Origin: Gnetum montanum | Taxonomy: Eukaryota > Streptophyta > Gnetopsida > Gnetales > Gnetaceae | Length of the DNA: 64,000 nt | Assembly (NCBI GenBank): GCA_015680685.1 | Contig: MNCI01037820.1 | Coordinates: 891,094 to 955,093 of the forward strand | Reading direction: 5' to 3' | In this document: one piece after another, positions 31,611 to 44,508 of the stretch | How the letters are laid out: each line of letters starts with the position of its first letter | Numbering within the stretch: the stretch's first letter is position 1 | Program-made: the position numbers and the translations under genes | The notes under the pieces: generated by a model | Database searches by the model: none | Told to the model about the DNA's origin: nothing | The model's input: only the letters and a program-made list of their open reading frames with translations

Positions 31611-31936
31611 CTACATGCACCTTTTCCTTTGGACTTTTTTACTGGTTGCAACTTTTCCCTCAGTTTTTTGAATCTCAGAAAATTTTACTTTGTAAGGAAT
31701 GATTCATTTGCAAATGATTCATTGAATATGATAAATTTGCAAATGATTCATTGAATACACTTTTTTCTTTGATTTATTGAATTTTAGAAGATGCTAGACC
31801 TAGTCTAATTTAAGAATCTCACAACTCAACATCTCAATAGTTTTATACTTGAGCAAATGCAGGAACCAAACATTCCCTAAAACACTTTAGCTCAAATGGT
31901 TTGTTATATGGCAGTCTAGTAACATTTTGGATTATA

Positions 31937-31986
31937 ACTTGACAAAAATTGAGGGAAAATAACTTGACAAAAATTGAGGGAAAAAA
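31937..31986. repeat. Short tandem duplication, about 25 bp twice
   Basis: ACTTGACAAAAATTGAGGGA occurs at about 31,937 and again about 25 bp later. No function seen. Confidence 0.7.
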
Positions 31987-34900
31987 GCATAGCTAGAATA
32001 TACCTTTTCCTCTTGGACAACGTACATAATCCGTTTTAAGTATATCCTGATCTGACAACCTGCTGTAAATGAACAATGGCACATCTACTCTGAATTGGTT
32101 CAATAATTTTGGAAGAAGTGTTGCAAGCAAAAGCAAATCTTGTAGTGTTAGAATAGATTTCCATGGTTCACCTCAATGGTTGTGGGCACCGCTGGTCATA
32201 TATTTTTGTAAATAGAAGAGTCTATAACCTTGCCCTGAATCTTTAGCTTTCTCCCTTTTCCATCTTGTTTCTTGAACCAAGAAATATAAAAAGTAATTCT
32301 AAAAAATATGTAATTCGTATGTTATGTATTATCTATAATCCTTTTTCCTAATTTCATTGTATAGCTCATAAGCTGGACACCTCCATAGTTCTCATAGTTT
32401 TGGATGTCTCCCTTGTCGTCATAGATGGCTATTATAGTGTTTCTCCTCTAATCATCTACATTTTTCCATCCTCTTAAATCTTGTTCAAAAGATTTGCTAA
32501 CTAAGCAACCCATATATTTTCATAAATCTTCATACCTCTCCATTGCTTTCCCACTCTTTATCTTCATAAAGATTTTCTTTACTTCAAATGAAAAAAATAC
32601 AATATGTTAGCATTTGATTCCATGTCTTCAACTTCATCTCCAGAAAATTCTTCATTAAGTAGCTCCTAAAAATATATCTTCCATCACTTCAAATTAGCAA
32701 CAATCAACACATTGTTATTCAAAATCCTTAGGTACTCAATGTTGGTGATAAAATCCCAAAATCAAATACATCTTTCACTCTTAAACTTATAATATCTAAT
32801 GGACATATCTTGCATATAACAAGATACTATAGCCCTAAAACTTTTTAACCTATTTGTAGATCCAATCAACAATCTATTTATTCATGTCATTCTTGATAAG
32901 GTAGAAAGCTTCATTGATGCTTTAGAAGTATTGTTTCCTTACATCATTTGTAAGATGCTAAGCTTGGTTAGGGTGCAATGCAAGGGAATGGCATTTAACC
33001 AAGTTCCTAATATGAGAGCTATTGGAATAATAATTAATCTCAAAACAAAATTTAAAGACATTCATCTTCTTCCATCTAGGTTTGGTGTCCCCTTCCAATG
33101 CTCAACATCATTAATCCTCTATATTATTTTTCTCCTACTCCTTAATTTGCCTCCAACTATGTTCTTGTTTATGCCTCCTTAACATCTCCTCATGCCCCTT
33201 CTTTTTCTACTCTTTTTCCCCCTCTCCTCATGTAGGATCTTTTATTGGAGCTCTTCATTCAACACCTCCCTCTTAATCCTCTACCAATTATCTACTTGAT
33301 ATTTCTCTTGCATTTTGACATATTCTATGGTAATTGCAACCTCTTATAAAATCTAGTCCTTAGTTGTAGGCTATATAACCATTATCTTTTCATGAGTGAC
33401 TTTCTGGATGCCTTTCATTCTATTCTTTTAATTAGCTTTGAGTCTTTTCATAGTTTCCTATGTAGTCTTTTGTATTCCTTCTTTCAGCCTAATTTTGAAT
33501 TGCTACTCTAGTCAATCTTAAACAACTATCTTTTTGTCTATGTCAATAAACTTCTTAGAGGTAGTTGATGTCAAGGTTACAAACCATTGTGTGAGCATCC
33601 CACTATTTCTTGAAGTGCAAAAGTCCCCCATCTCTCATTTTGTTGCTATTCCATAAAAAACAAGCGATGAAGAAAATATAGACCTAATAGTATAGTTGTT
33701 ATAAACATTACTAAATCATCTTTCTCTTCATGACACAAACTAGGTGATCTACCTTGCAACTTCCATAGAAGTGCTAAAGAGCTCTAGAAGAAAAGAATTA
33801 AACCAACATTCCTATATGACTACTTCACCTTCATATATGCTAATAAGTAATGAGTATTCACCTAATGATAATAGAATAAGTACTTTAGAAAGACATAAGC
33901 CATTGAGCTTTAAATAGTTTATGAATTTCACTAAAAATCTCTCGCCCACATCAATGGCTTTCCATTACAACTACCACTTGTAGATATTAAGATTTCCTCA
34001 AAGAAAAAATCAAGAGCAAAGATCAAACCCTTGGAGGTATGAAGAATAATCTCATCCTCTATTAAGATACTAAGGTTTGGAGGAATGAAATCCTTCAAAC
34101 TATGCATTTCAATATCCATGAGTCTTGTACTTTGATCACACTAATGTCGAAAAAACACTACAACATTTAAACCATGTTCATCATATAAAAGAGATGGAAT
34201 ACACCCCAACCAACTAAAGTCAATAATTCTAGAAGTTATCAATTCTATAAAAAGGATTAACTGCCCAAATCAAAGGTGGGATTTGTATCCATGGTAACCA
34301 AAATTTCCTTCCAAAGTGAACATACTATTATAAGTAGCACAAATGGTTGGGTAGAGGTATCTACTAGAAGACGTGGTAGTTTTCAATTTTTCAAATGAGC
34401 CAAGCTATGATTGCTTGAAATCTATTATCATTTAAATTTTTATTGTAACACCCTAATAACCTAGTCTAAGGCTTGAAATGTATTACTTAGAAAATGTATT
34501 AAGAAAATTTATAGTCAAAGTTGTAGACATCCATAAAATAAGCATAGAGGAACACAAACATTACAAAATTAAGTAAATATAGAATTATAATGCTAATAAC
34601 TCCTTATGTATAAAACCTACCTTGTTCACTAAGCCAAAATACATGATAGCCAAACATTAATAACATAGCAAAAAGTAATATAATTTACAAATGAAATTGC
34701 AGCATAAGGCTACTAATGAACCACAAATACTATCCAAATAATAAGCTCCAAATTAACATTTCAAATCACTAACTTAAATATAGAAAAAGGTAAAATTAGG
34801 CCTACATCTAAGATAGGCAAGTACAAAATCCTCACTGCCAACCAAAGGACATTACAAAGCTCAAATACTAGTTCAACATTACAACTTAGAAATTACATAA

Positions 34901-35044
34901 AATTTTCAACTTAAGAAAATATCTAAATTTTAATCTAAGCATCAACTTCTTCAATTACTTCTCATTAGGTATTAGAATCTTGAAATAATTATAATATTGG
35001 TACATCCCTAGATATATAGTCTAATTAAAAATTTATAATTTATC

Positions 35045-35118
35045 ATTTCCCACCAAAATTGAACCCATAACTTAGACCTTTCAAATCAAGAGTCTTACCA
35101 CTAGGCTAACATCTCATT
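35045..35118 (-). other. tRNA-like / SINE-head sequence
   Basis: On the minus strand, TAGCCTAGTGG (35,098-35,108) matches the Pol III A-box consensus exactly and GGGTTCAATTTT (35,055-35,066) is a B-box with changes at the end, about 31 bases apart. It does not fold as an intact tRNA. A tRNA-derived SINE head or a tRNA pseudogene fits. Confidence 0.45.
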
Positions 35119-37150
35119 GTTTTTGCAACTACTTCTCATTACAAACACTTATTTCACTTAGGAGGTAAAAAAAAGGGAAAAGTTAATTCACATGATTAAG
35201 AAGGAAAAATAAATTATAAATACTTTAAAAGTTTTGGAACCTAGGATTAGATAATTGGACAACCATGCATAAATGTTGTTGCATCCAAAAATATTATCAT
35301 CAAGCATATCATCATCATCATCATCATCTTAGTCTTGTTCTAACAAAGTGAGATTAGCTACATGAGTTCTTTTTCACCATTTGCATTTACAAGGAGTTAA
35401 ATCTTTTTTTATTTACAATTTCTTCAAGTCATCTTAAATCATTGTTTTCCACGTTATTTTGGTATTCCTTTTGGTGGCTTTTGTGGAATACTGATGTAGC
35501 ATTGAATGCATGAAAACATTAAATAACCAAAAAAAATTTAATAATTTAATAATCAAATAGAAAATCCATCATCATCCCCCAAAACCTAGAATTTGTGAAA
35601 GCTAGTATCAAACTCTCAGTGTCAAAATGTCAAATGTTGGAATGTGCCCTCATTATGCATAATAAGTTTTTTTGGAATGAAATAGAATGAGCCTTTAGGA
35701 CTTATTTGATGTTTCTTAAATCTTGTACCAAGATCAGCTTAGATGTCATCCTAGTTTCTATTATTCACTTAGTGTCCAAGTGCCTCCTCCATGCAACACT
35801 ATTTCAAGATCAATGTAACATGCATTTCACTATTATATACAATAAAGGCTTGAAGATTTCCTTAAGGTTCCTTTAAAACTAACCAATCACTTCCTCCATG
35901 TTAGCTCTACCCAAATCAAATAGAGAAGTTGAGCTAACATCTTAAGTGCTAATTATCCAACATAAACAAATATTATTGGTAAACAAATATATGCAAATAA
36001 GGAAACCTAGGGTAGTAGAAAAACATAACTAAATGGATATCGAAGATTCAAATCAAATGTTGATGAGGCCTAAGTCTCATATATTGATTTTCAAACCTTC
36101 ATTGATTTTAGTTTTGATTTCTTCTTCTTCTTTCTCCAAATTGATAAGTCAAAACTACATTTTGGACATTAAAACTTCATATGCTAAATCCTAATAGTTG
36201 AAGTAATCCTTTTCTTCATTGTTCCTTGTGCTAGCATTTCTATGCACCATGTACTGAACACTATGATCTATATTGTAATTCCTAATATAAGTTGCAATGA
36301 AAGTCATGATGGTTGTATGACTTCCAAAAAGTGTGTTGAGGTTCACACCACTATCATGGATATCTTTGCCTTCTGGACACTAGACATCCAAGAAGAAATT
36401 AGGCCAAAAGGTCTACAACAAATTAAAAACCCTAATGAATCAACTTAGAAAATTAGTAAAAATTAACAATATTCAAATTAGGTCAAAACTAAATAAAATT
36501 CATGATAAAATACTATCATCATAGTGGAAACTTAGATTCAATTCCAAATTGTAGAATTATAAATCATAGAAATTTAAACTTGGTAAATGCATATCACAAA
36601 ATGCATTTTGTTGAACAGATGTTATCAAAATGGAATGTGCACAATATTCAAAAATCAAAAGTTCAAAAATGAGCATTATAATAAATTTCTCTACCTAATT
36701 GGAAGCATGTTCACAGAAATCCTTATGAAGTTAGGATCTTCTAATTAGGCTTCAAGCCCTAAGTGGAGCCAACGTATTAATAATTGAATCCAAATGATAT
36801 CTAAAATGGAAATCTAGAAAGGAAGCACTTACATAAATTTTGAAGGCAATGTAAGCTTAACTACAACTTCTCTCTTATTTTTAATAAGATCTTCCTCTCT
36901 AGCTCTATCTCTTAGATGTTGGTGAAGCAAATGGATGATTTCTAAAGGAAAGGTTACTAAGTATTTATACTCACAATGGCATGCTAGGGTCAAGCCAATG
37001 GGTGATTTAATGGGTGAAAAAATACATATAACCTAAATCTAAAATTAACTATAGCTTTTAATCCTAAAAAGGATCAAAACCCAATGTTGGTCCTCCAAAA
37101 ATTACAAGGTACTAATAAGTGAACTATTCCAAGGTCACATGCTAACCATT

Positions 37151-37259
37151 TGATGAATCATGGTTTGTCAAGTGTTGATATCGGACCCTTGACATCAAAT
37201 CCTTGATATCGGATCCTTGACATTAGACCCTTATAATCAGACCCTCGATATTGGACCAA
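37151..37259 (+). repeat. Inverted LTR-terminus fragment at the E1 left border
   Basis: TGATGAATCATGGTTTGTCA and following GATATC words are the reverse complement of the U3 end of the E1 LTR (59,000-59,097; also 38,075-38,162). It abuts the TGATGAGTGG start of the E1 left LTR head to head. Confidence 0.75.
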
Positions 37260-38162
37260 TGATGAGTGGTGAGGTACCCCTACACTCAACCATACAAATA
37301 TGAACATTCACGCATGATCTAGTCAAACTCCGTGGACAGGCTAGTTCTGGTATCTAGATAGTTACATGTTGATTGTAGTTCGTTGTCTTCCCACTTGGAC
37401 TAGTATTTTCTTTGTCACATATGGTTTAGTCCAAAGTGAGGTGTATGATATGATCCTAAACTAGTGCTACTCCTAGAGGTAATGGAAAATAACTTTATTT
37501 TAAGCTAATAGGGAATAAGAAGCAAAATCTAAGCTAGCCTAAGTGCGATGAGCATCCGTCCCTTAATCATCTGTGCACATCTTGGACCTCATGTACTACT
37601 TCTGGGATTACCAAGTGTATATTATTTGAGCACTCCTAGATATGCTTCTGGGTTACCAAGTAGTTACACTTAAATGTTCATGATTAAGTCGTACTCATAC
37701 CACAATTAACAACAGGAATAGTAAATGACGATAAAGAAATATTAATTAAGAAAAAAGTAAATAACAATAAAAATTAAATAATTAAAACTATGTGAATGAT
37801 GCAATGATGGAGTAATCTTAATCTTTATTGTTGTTCATGTGTGTGTCCAAGTACAACACACTCGAATAAAGGTTCCATACAATTACAATCATCACATTGC
37901 GAACATGCACTAGGGAAAGGGTTGAGATGAACTAAAAATGAACAAAAAGACTCTACTCCTATACTTACTTTCCTCCCCCTTCTTGTGCACCTAAATGTGG
38001 TATTTATAGGCTTACACAGGAACCACAATATCGTGTATCCGATATCATTACCTAGGTTGCGATATCGTGTACCCGATATCGCAAGTTTGATATTGAGGGT
38101 TCGATATCAGAGGTTCAATGTTAAGGGTCCGATATCAACACGTGAAAAACCATGATTCATCA
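37260..38162 (-). repeat. E1 left (3') LTR
   Basis: Starts TGATGAGTGGTGAGG, ends CATGATTCATCA; about 903 bp. Minus TATA CTATAAATA at 38,001-38,009. U3 has several GATATCG words. Followed by TAGCCCCATGACT, a weakened polypurine tract on the minus strand. Confidence 0.85.
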
Positions 38163-38309
38163 TAGCCCCATGACTGAATAACAACTCGTCCTTGAGTCAA
38201 AGAAAGTGAGGAAAAAGTTCATTCAATACAAACAAGGGATAGGTATGAGATTATTGAATGACCATGGACTATTTCATGCCACAATGTGGGACTAAACAAG
38301 ATTTGGACA

Positions 38310-38775
38310 CAAACACAAAAGACAAAACTTGTGGAACTCATGGGGTTTGTGGTGGTGGTGGCTCCTCCATGGGTGCCTTTTCTTTGTCCTACGCTCCAGG
38401 CTTATGAGATTGATACCGTTGATGAAGCACCTAACATTTCTCCTCTTCTATCTAAGGATTATGAGCCATCCATGCTAATGTTCCAATGTTTGATGGAGTT
38501 GACACTTTCCATGGACACGACAGCTACGGGAACACTTGATTGGCCTTGACATGCCATGCCAAAAATAGTTGTCATTCCTCTTCATAGGCTCGGGCCCTAA
38601 CCTCTCCACCTTTTTCTTGTCCAGATTGTGTAGTGACAGGAGTTCCCTGATGGATGCTGAATGATTGTGCCTCCTACAATGCATGTTCTACATGAGGTCC
38701 TTGGCCTCTACCTCTCCCTGGGTGTTCAGTTGCACCTTGAGAAGGTCCTCCTTGTTGTCCTCTTTTAGGGTCATC
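38310..38775 (-). pseudogene. ORF2 remnant of E1
   Basis: Minus frame begins near 38,775 with KRGQQGGPSQGA and a GRGRGQGPHVEH stretch, and ends APMEEPPPP near 38,370. Several stops. Homologous to the TR1 and C2 remnants. No domain recognised. Confidence 0.4.
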
Positions 38776-38799
38776 TATAATCACACAAAGATAAATTGT

Positions 38800-40395
38800 T
38801 AGTAAGCTTATTGAAAGAAGTTCAATTATTTCATACCTTACTCATTGCCTTTAATAAATGTTGAATTCTTTGCTTAGTGTGATTTTAGAGCTAGAAAGTT
38901 TTTTTAAGGAAGTTTCTCTAAAAGTTTAATGTTGGACCTAATTTGTTTAGGTGACACATAAAAGGACATGTAATGGTTTTGAGGAATGTTTGATAAAATG
39001 CTGACAAAGGAAAGAATAGATTTGGCAATGAAGTACTCGAAGGGTATAAAATGATGTGGTGGTGTGCAACAAGTACAAATTACAAAATTCATGCAAGTGG
39101 ATCCTATCCAAAGCAAGTTCCAACCTATAATGCCCTTGCATAACCACACCTTAAAATGTCTATAGGCACTAGAAGGGTTAAATGTAATCCACACCAATTC
39201 CACAAAACACACACATGTAGATACCACCATGATGAGGTATGAACTCAATGCTACACAAGGCACAAGTCACAAATACATGAACAGTGAGATGAGATGAATT
39301 CTAGAAGGGATTGTAGAGAGTGGGACATGAGGTAACTGGCCTAGGATACGATGAATCCTGAGTGTAGGGTGTGATTAATGTGTCATTAGCCTATTAATTC
39401 AAAATCAAGACCAAGTCCATTCCTCTGATTAGTGACATCACATTGTTCTATCCAATAATGGGCAACCATAAGAGCACCACGACAATAAGGTGTACGATCA
39501 CTTGGAATTTTGTCCAAGGGAGGAGTGATTTGGAATTTGCCACACACACACACAATTTTTCTTTGATCTTTTCTTGTGTGGTTCATCTTCTTTTTGTTTT
39601 GTTAGCCTCTTTGACACTTTGTCCTTTCTAACAGTGAACTGAAAAATCCACCAACCTTTAGGCATGGGTGCATGTCTTTCAAGTGGAACCCCTAGAATAG
39701 CATTGAGTTTCTTTAGGGAGTTCCTTTATTACTCTTACTCCCATTTTTTGTTAGATCTAAAAGGATCTTAGTATGACTAGGCTACATGATAGCAGCTATA
39801 GAAGTCACCAAAGAGAATCCACAAGTTCCCTTGATGTCACACCCTGGCCATTCCTTCTTAGTCTATCATTCTTTGCTTTGGGCATAATGAGCACAAAATT
39901 ACTTTTAAGTTTTCATGATGACAAGAATATTATCGAACTCAGAGTAGAACCTCTTATTAATAGAATGGGTGGATGGATGTTGCGGGCTCACTATCTAAAT
40001 AATTAGTCACTTATGAATTGATAACATAGAACAACCCCTCAACCGATTGGTTACATGAGTGTTTTATTCATAGATGAGATTACACACAAAAACATAAAAC
40101 AATACATTAGAAATGAAAACACTGGAAAACAAAAAATTGAAAAACAAAAAATTGTAAAATTAAAGAAAAGGAAAAATATTTACTAATTATGCTTGTTAAA
40201 ATGGAGGATATCCCCCATAAGTAAATAGTTGAGCATGGCTAGAATTAATAAATGGAAAATTTGGATCTATGCATGTTGGAAATGTTGGGGATCAATCATA
40301 TCCAAACCATCAAGTGTCTTTTCAGGTGGTGGTAGGAATATACCCAACTTGGGGTTCACACACTTGATTGTATTAGGCATAGTGGGACAAATTAT
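38800..40395 (-). other. 3' untranslated region of E1
   Basis: Conserved block at 39,090-39,190 and the GGCATGGGTGCATGTCTTTC stretch at about 39,660. Short ORFs here are not conserved between the copies. Confidence 0.55.
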
Positions 40396-42230
40396 AAGAT
40401 GTGGTCATGTGATAAAAATTTGACTCACTATGACACTTGTGATCATGAGATGGTATGCAAGGATTAATATGTCCCCCTACATGGTTATATTCATTGGGCC
40501 ACATAGTTGTTGGAGTGTTGATTGGTGGCTTGGATAAGGTAACAAGAGGTGTTGGGTTTGAAGGAGCAGATTCATCACAGTGCTGGACTTGTGCTGAGTT
40601 GGTGGATGTAGTGGTTTAAGAACTGTGTTATCTCTTTCTATGGTCATACCTAAAGAAAGGATGCTTTCGATGTTGTGAAGGATTCCCACTATAGTTGATA
40701 GTAGTAGCACAAGTATCGTTTGTGGGTTGATGCTGTGGTGCAAAACCTTTTGGTACTATTGGTGGCAATGTAGAAGGAGGTGAAGGGTGAGAATATTGAG
40801 GGTGAGAAGAAGTGTAAGGAACATGAGGTGGTGATCTTGTGGGATAGAACATGGGTTGATAGTACTTAGAAGAATGATAACAATGTGGTGAGATAGAGCA
40901 TGTTGACCTAGTTGGAGAAATAGGATGCTGAACATAATAAGCACTTGGGTTCGAATGGTAGAAAGGGTGTGACTAGTTTAACAGTGCCCTTCCCCCCACA
41001 ACTAGTGTTTTTGCCACTATGGTTGGACCCAATATTTCTGTATAAAATTTGGATGTAACATTCTTCCCCAATGCTCATGTAAATGTGATAAGATTGGACA
41101 TTGGCCTTTGGGGTGATCATACAAGCAAATATTACATTGATACGTATGATTGGCAGTTTAGTTCGTATCCTTATTTTCTTCAACCCTTCTTTCTGATTGT
41201 CTAGTGGTGTTCTGTCCTATTTCTTGGTTCATCATGATTCTTCCTTAGATAATGTTGGCATGTTCTCAACATCTTTCATGTACCCAGTCCATCATCTTAT
41301 TGATCTTTGCCTCAATTTCATCTAGTGATTGTAGTATTGACAAAGATGATCCCACATCCTTAGGGTGAGTTGATTTCTCCTCTTCATGATCATGGACTTT
41401 GCTATTTTGAGATTTTGGTCCTATTGAGGGCCTTCAACATTCTCCCATTTAACTATTTCTCCTTCTTCTTCTACAACCTGCTTAATAAGCTCTTGGAATT
41501 GGTGGGTCCATAGCTCATATAGTTGACCTAGGGCATACATCCCTAAGGTCTCCCTTGTTTTGTTATAGAGCCCATCTATGATGTGGTATATTAGCCTTTC
41601 CTTGGAGAACCCATGGCCTAGGCAACTATTTAACAAAAAATAGTATATTTCTAAGTCCATGTCCAAGGGTTCATGTTGCTCTTGTTTCCACTCTTGGATT
41701 TATCTCCTCAAGGCTAACACTCTTGCATAAGTTTGATATCTTTCATTGAAGAGTTGTATCATTGTTAGCCAATGTTGAATTGATTTTGGTCTTAAGGACC
41801 TATACCATACTTTTTCTTGGTCAACGAGTGTCAGAGGAAAGAGCTTAAGTTTTTGCCACCCATTATTAATATTTTTCCATACACAAGCATGATGGAAGGC
41901 TTGCCAATGATGTAAATCTAAATCATAGCTTCTTGAAAACTTGGGAAAGTTGTTTAAATCAAGCCTAGGTAGACAACTTTCCTTACGATGCCTATGAGAT
42001 ATTCGAATAGCCTCTTGTATATGCATTAGGCTCTTAGTGGCTAGCAAGGATTCATCGTCACTAGGTAGGTTATGAATTTGTGAGTTGGAATGATGTTGTC
42101 TTCGTTTATGTACATAGGAGACCCCTACCTAGGATTGAGTACTCCAAACTTCATATTCATCATCATATAATTCGTTGGTTCTCCAATGAATTGCCTTACT
42201 AGTTGTTGCATTGTCATAGTCTTGTGAGAG
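40396..42230 (-). pseudogene. gag of E1 (broken)
   Basis: The initiator position reads ATT instead of ATG (near 42,230); SLSQDYDNATTSKAIHWRTN follows. Core pieces are 41,700-42,047 (ESCLPRLDLNNFPKFS, WQKLKLFPLTLVDQEKVWYR) and 41,421-41,666 (LIYHIIDGLYNKTRETLGMY). The zinc region (41,100-41,150) has a CNICLYDHPKGQC-like sequence in a shifted frame. The C-terminal segment (40,400-40,520) is heavily damaged. More decayed than TR1 or C2. Confidence 0.7.
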
Positions 42231-42350
42231 AGAAATTATTCTGAATCATGTGTGACTTAGTTGAAATTAATTTCTTTTCTAAAAAATATATCGTGAATAC
42301 TTTGTTACAACGATCTTGTATGATATAACTAATCTAGATAACTAGCACCA

Positions 42351-42368
42351 TCCTTAGCAATGACACTA
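42351..42368 (-). other. Primer binding site of E1, decayed
   Basis: Minus strand TAGTGTCATTGCTAAGGA, aligned to the tRNA-Asp complement with several transitions, one base from the LTR. Confidence 0.6.
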
Positions 42369-42369
42369 A

Positions 42370-42702
42370 TGATGAGTGGCGAGATACCCATACACTCAAC
42401 CATATGAATACGAGCATTCACGCATGATCCGATCAAACTCTGTGGATGGGCTAGTTGTGATATCTAGATAGTTATACATTGATCGCAGTTCGTTGTCTTC
42501 CCACTTGGAATAGTGTTTACTTTGTCACGTATGGTTTAGTCCATAGTGAGGTGTATGATATGATCCTAAACTAGTGCTACTCTTAGAGGTAATGGAAAAT
42601 AACTTTATTTTAAGCTAATAGGGAATAAGAAGCAACATCTAAGCTAGCCTAAGTGCGATGAGCATCTATCCCTTAATCATCCATGCGCATCTTGGACCTC
42701 AT
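42370..42702 (-). repeat. E1 right (5') LTR, first segment
   Basis: TGATGAGTGGCGAGATACCC to GGACCTCAT, where E2 begins. The last five bases CTCAT (42,698-42,702) are repeated at 58,481-58,485, where the LTR resumes. Confidence 0.85.
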
Positions 42703-43496
42703 TAATAAGTGGCGAGGTATCCCTATGCTCAATCATACTAATACGAGCGTACATGCATGATCCAATTGAATTCCAAGGACGAAGTACTTACGTTGTGGAA
42801 CAAGGATGGGTTAGTTAATTGCTGTCTTCCCAAGCTTACTTGTATAGCATGATTGTATGGTTAAGTAAACTTCAAGTTTTTATGTCCTAGTGCTACAAAG
42901 GGAGGAGAGAGATAACTAAGTAAGTAATTTAAATTTAACTAATTAACTATGCTTTAACTAGTCTTAACACCAGCATCCATTCTCACTTTTCATACACATC
43001 GTGAACCAGTGCAACACTACTAGGATTACCAAACGCTAATTGTTACTCGGTTACCAAGTGTTGCATGCATGCTCAAAGTGATCGTATTGAGTGTGCTTAC
43101 ATAGGAGAGTTTCAGGGTGAGAGAGAGAACATTAATTAACTAAGGAAAGCATTAAGTAACAACAATTAACATTAATTAATCTAGTCTGAATGTTGCAAGG
43201 TTCATCACAAAGTTCATATTTATTGCCATATACAAGGTGTGCTCAAGTACACAATGCTCGAATAAAGATCTGTTCACTTTATGACTCCTACTGCAGGCAC
43301 TCAAAAATAATTCTATCTCTGGAAAGGAAAAAAGGCAAGATTTTGGGTAAGGAACTAAGACTAACTATGCAAACCAAGTGTACTTGCCTCTTATTTATAG
43401 GTAATGAGGTAAGCCCCAATATCGTGTACGTGATATCGCGTGGAAGGCTCCGATATCGTGTACCCGATATCACAGACGTGATATTGTGGCTCATCA
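42703..43496 (-). repeat. E2 left (3') LTR
   Basis: Starts TAATAAGTGGCGAGG (TGATGAG with two transitions), ends GTGGCTCATCA. Minus TATA CTATAAATA at 43,392-43,400. U3 has paired GATATC words (CGATATCGTGTACCCGATAT). Confidence 0.85.
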
Positions 43497-43508
43497 TACC
43501 CCCATGAC
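43497..43508 (-). other. Polypurine tract of E2
   Basis: Minus strand CATGGGGGTA next to the LTR; a second, internal copy is at 46,198-46,214. Confidence 0.7.
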
Positions 43509-43658
43509 TGAATGAAAAATCATCCTCAAGTTCCTTACCAAATATTGGGAAGGTATGGGATTATTGACTAAATGAGAATTGACAACGATAGGGAATAACA
43601 AACTCAAAGTTCCCAGTGAATGGATCGACAAACATATTACAACATTGGTGTTCACGCC

Positions 43659-44503
43659 TGATGGGACGCAATACGATATCGCAGCCATCGTGATATCGCA
43701 TCCCTCACGATATCGCGTACGCGATATCGTGTCTTCTCCTACGATATCACGTACGCGATATCATGGTGCGCTGTCATATCTATAAATAAGAGGTGGCTCT
43801 CCCTTGTTTCATCATCCTAGGCTAGACCGTAGTGAAATTCTAGTAGATTGATCACTCTAGAGATAGAATATTTTCCATGTGTTTGCAGTAGGAGTCCTAG
43901 AGTGAACGGATCTTTATTTGAGCAGACATTGTACTTGAACACAAGTTTGTGTACGGAAATAAAGATGAGCTTCTTGGATAAACCTTGCAGTACATGGAAT
44001 AGGCTAATTAGGATTTTCTTTACTGTTATTTATTACTTGTTATTTACATGTTTTATTAGTTAATTCTTTCTCAACCCTTCTCTCCTAGTTAAGTGCCTCA
44101 GTACGACCACTTCGAGCACGTGTGTTACGCTTGGTGATCCTAGCAACAATTAGCGTTTGGTAGCCAAGGTTGCATCGGTTCAGGGTGTGTATGGTAAGTG
44201 GGAACGGATGCTGATGCTAGATTAATTTAGACTTAGTTCATTAGTTAGAGTTAGTAATTAGTCTCTCTACCCTTCACCTTGTTAGCATAGGAAACAAAAA
44301 CATAAAAACTATAAAAATCATATACCTCAGACTTACTTAATAATACACTGTGACAACTACGAGTAAGTCTGGGAAGACAATGAATGGTAAACCCTAAGTG
44401 TTCCATGAGGCGTGTAGGCACTTAGTCTGTGGAGTTTGACTGGATCGCACGTGCTACACTTGTATTCGTATGGTTGAGTGTAGGGGTATCTCGCCACTCA
44501 TCA
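43659..44503 (+). mobile_element. S1: solo LTR, plus orientation
   Basis: TGATGGGACGCAATACG to CGCCACTCATCA, 845 bp, in the untranslated region of E2. Related to the E3 LTRs. Flanks ACGCC (43,654-43,658) and ATGCC (44,504-44,508) differ only by a CpG-to-TpG change. TATA CTATAAATA at 43,780-43,788. Contains a 26-bp perfect palindrome at 43,706-43,731 with centre GCGTACGC. Solo LTRs arise by recombination between the two LTRs of an element. Confidence 0.85.
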
Positions 44504-44508
44504 ATGCC

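Larger units (their letters stand above)
29621..37150. other. AT-rich host interval, no gene supported
   Basis: The longest stretch without LTR sequence of the two families. Short ORFs (31,217-31,702 plus; 30,963-31,308 plus; 32,931-33,182 plus; 33,931-34,119 minus) overlap or lack recognisable domains. 30,900-31,300 has a more coding-like composition but I cannot support exons. ATGAGTCATGAT words recur at 29,657, 30,068 and 30,128. 34,444 begins TGTAACACCCTAA, a common plant repeat start, with no partner found. (ATC)n at 35,308-35,328. It continues after E1 at 59,098. Confidence 0.5.

Noticed and set aside
30963-31702. Host gene candidate on the plus strand
   Set aside because: Overlapping ORFs in two frames, no recognised domain, no clear exon borders; kept only as unannotated host sequence.
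33931-34119. Possible LINE or DUF4283-type fragment on the minus strand
   Set aside because: A few residues (GKPLMWARDF) suggested it, but no ordered motif set could be found.
34444-34480. LTR start (TGTAACACCC) of another retrotransposon
   Set aside because: No matching second LTR, primer site or coding domain nearby.
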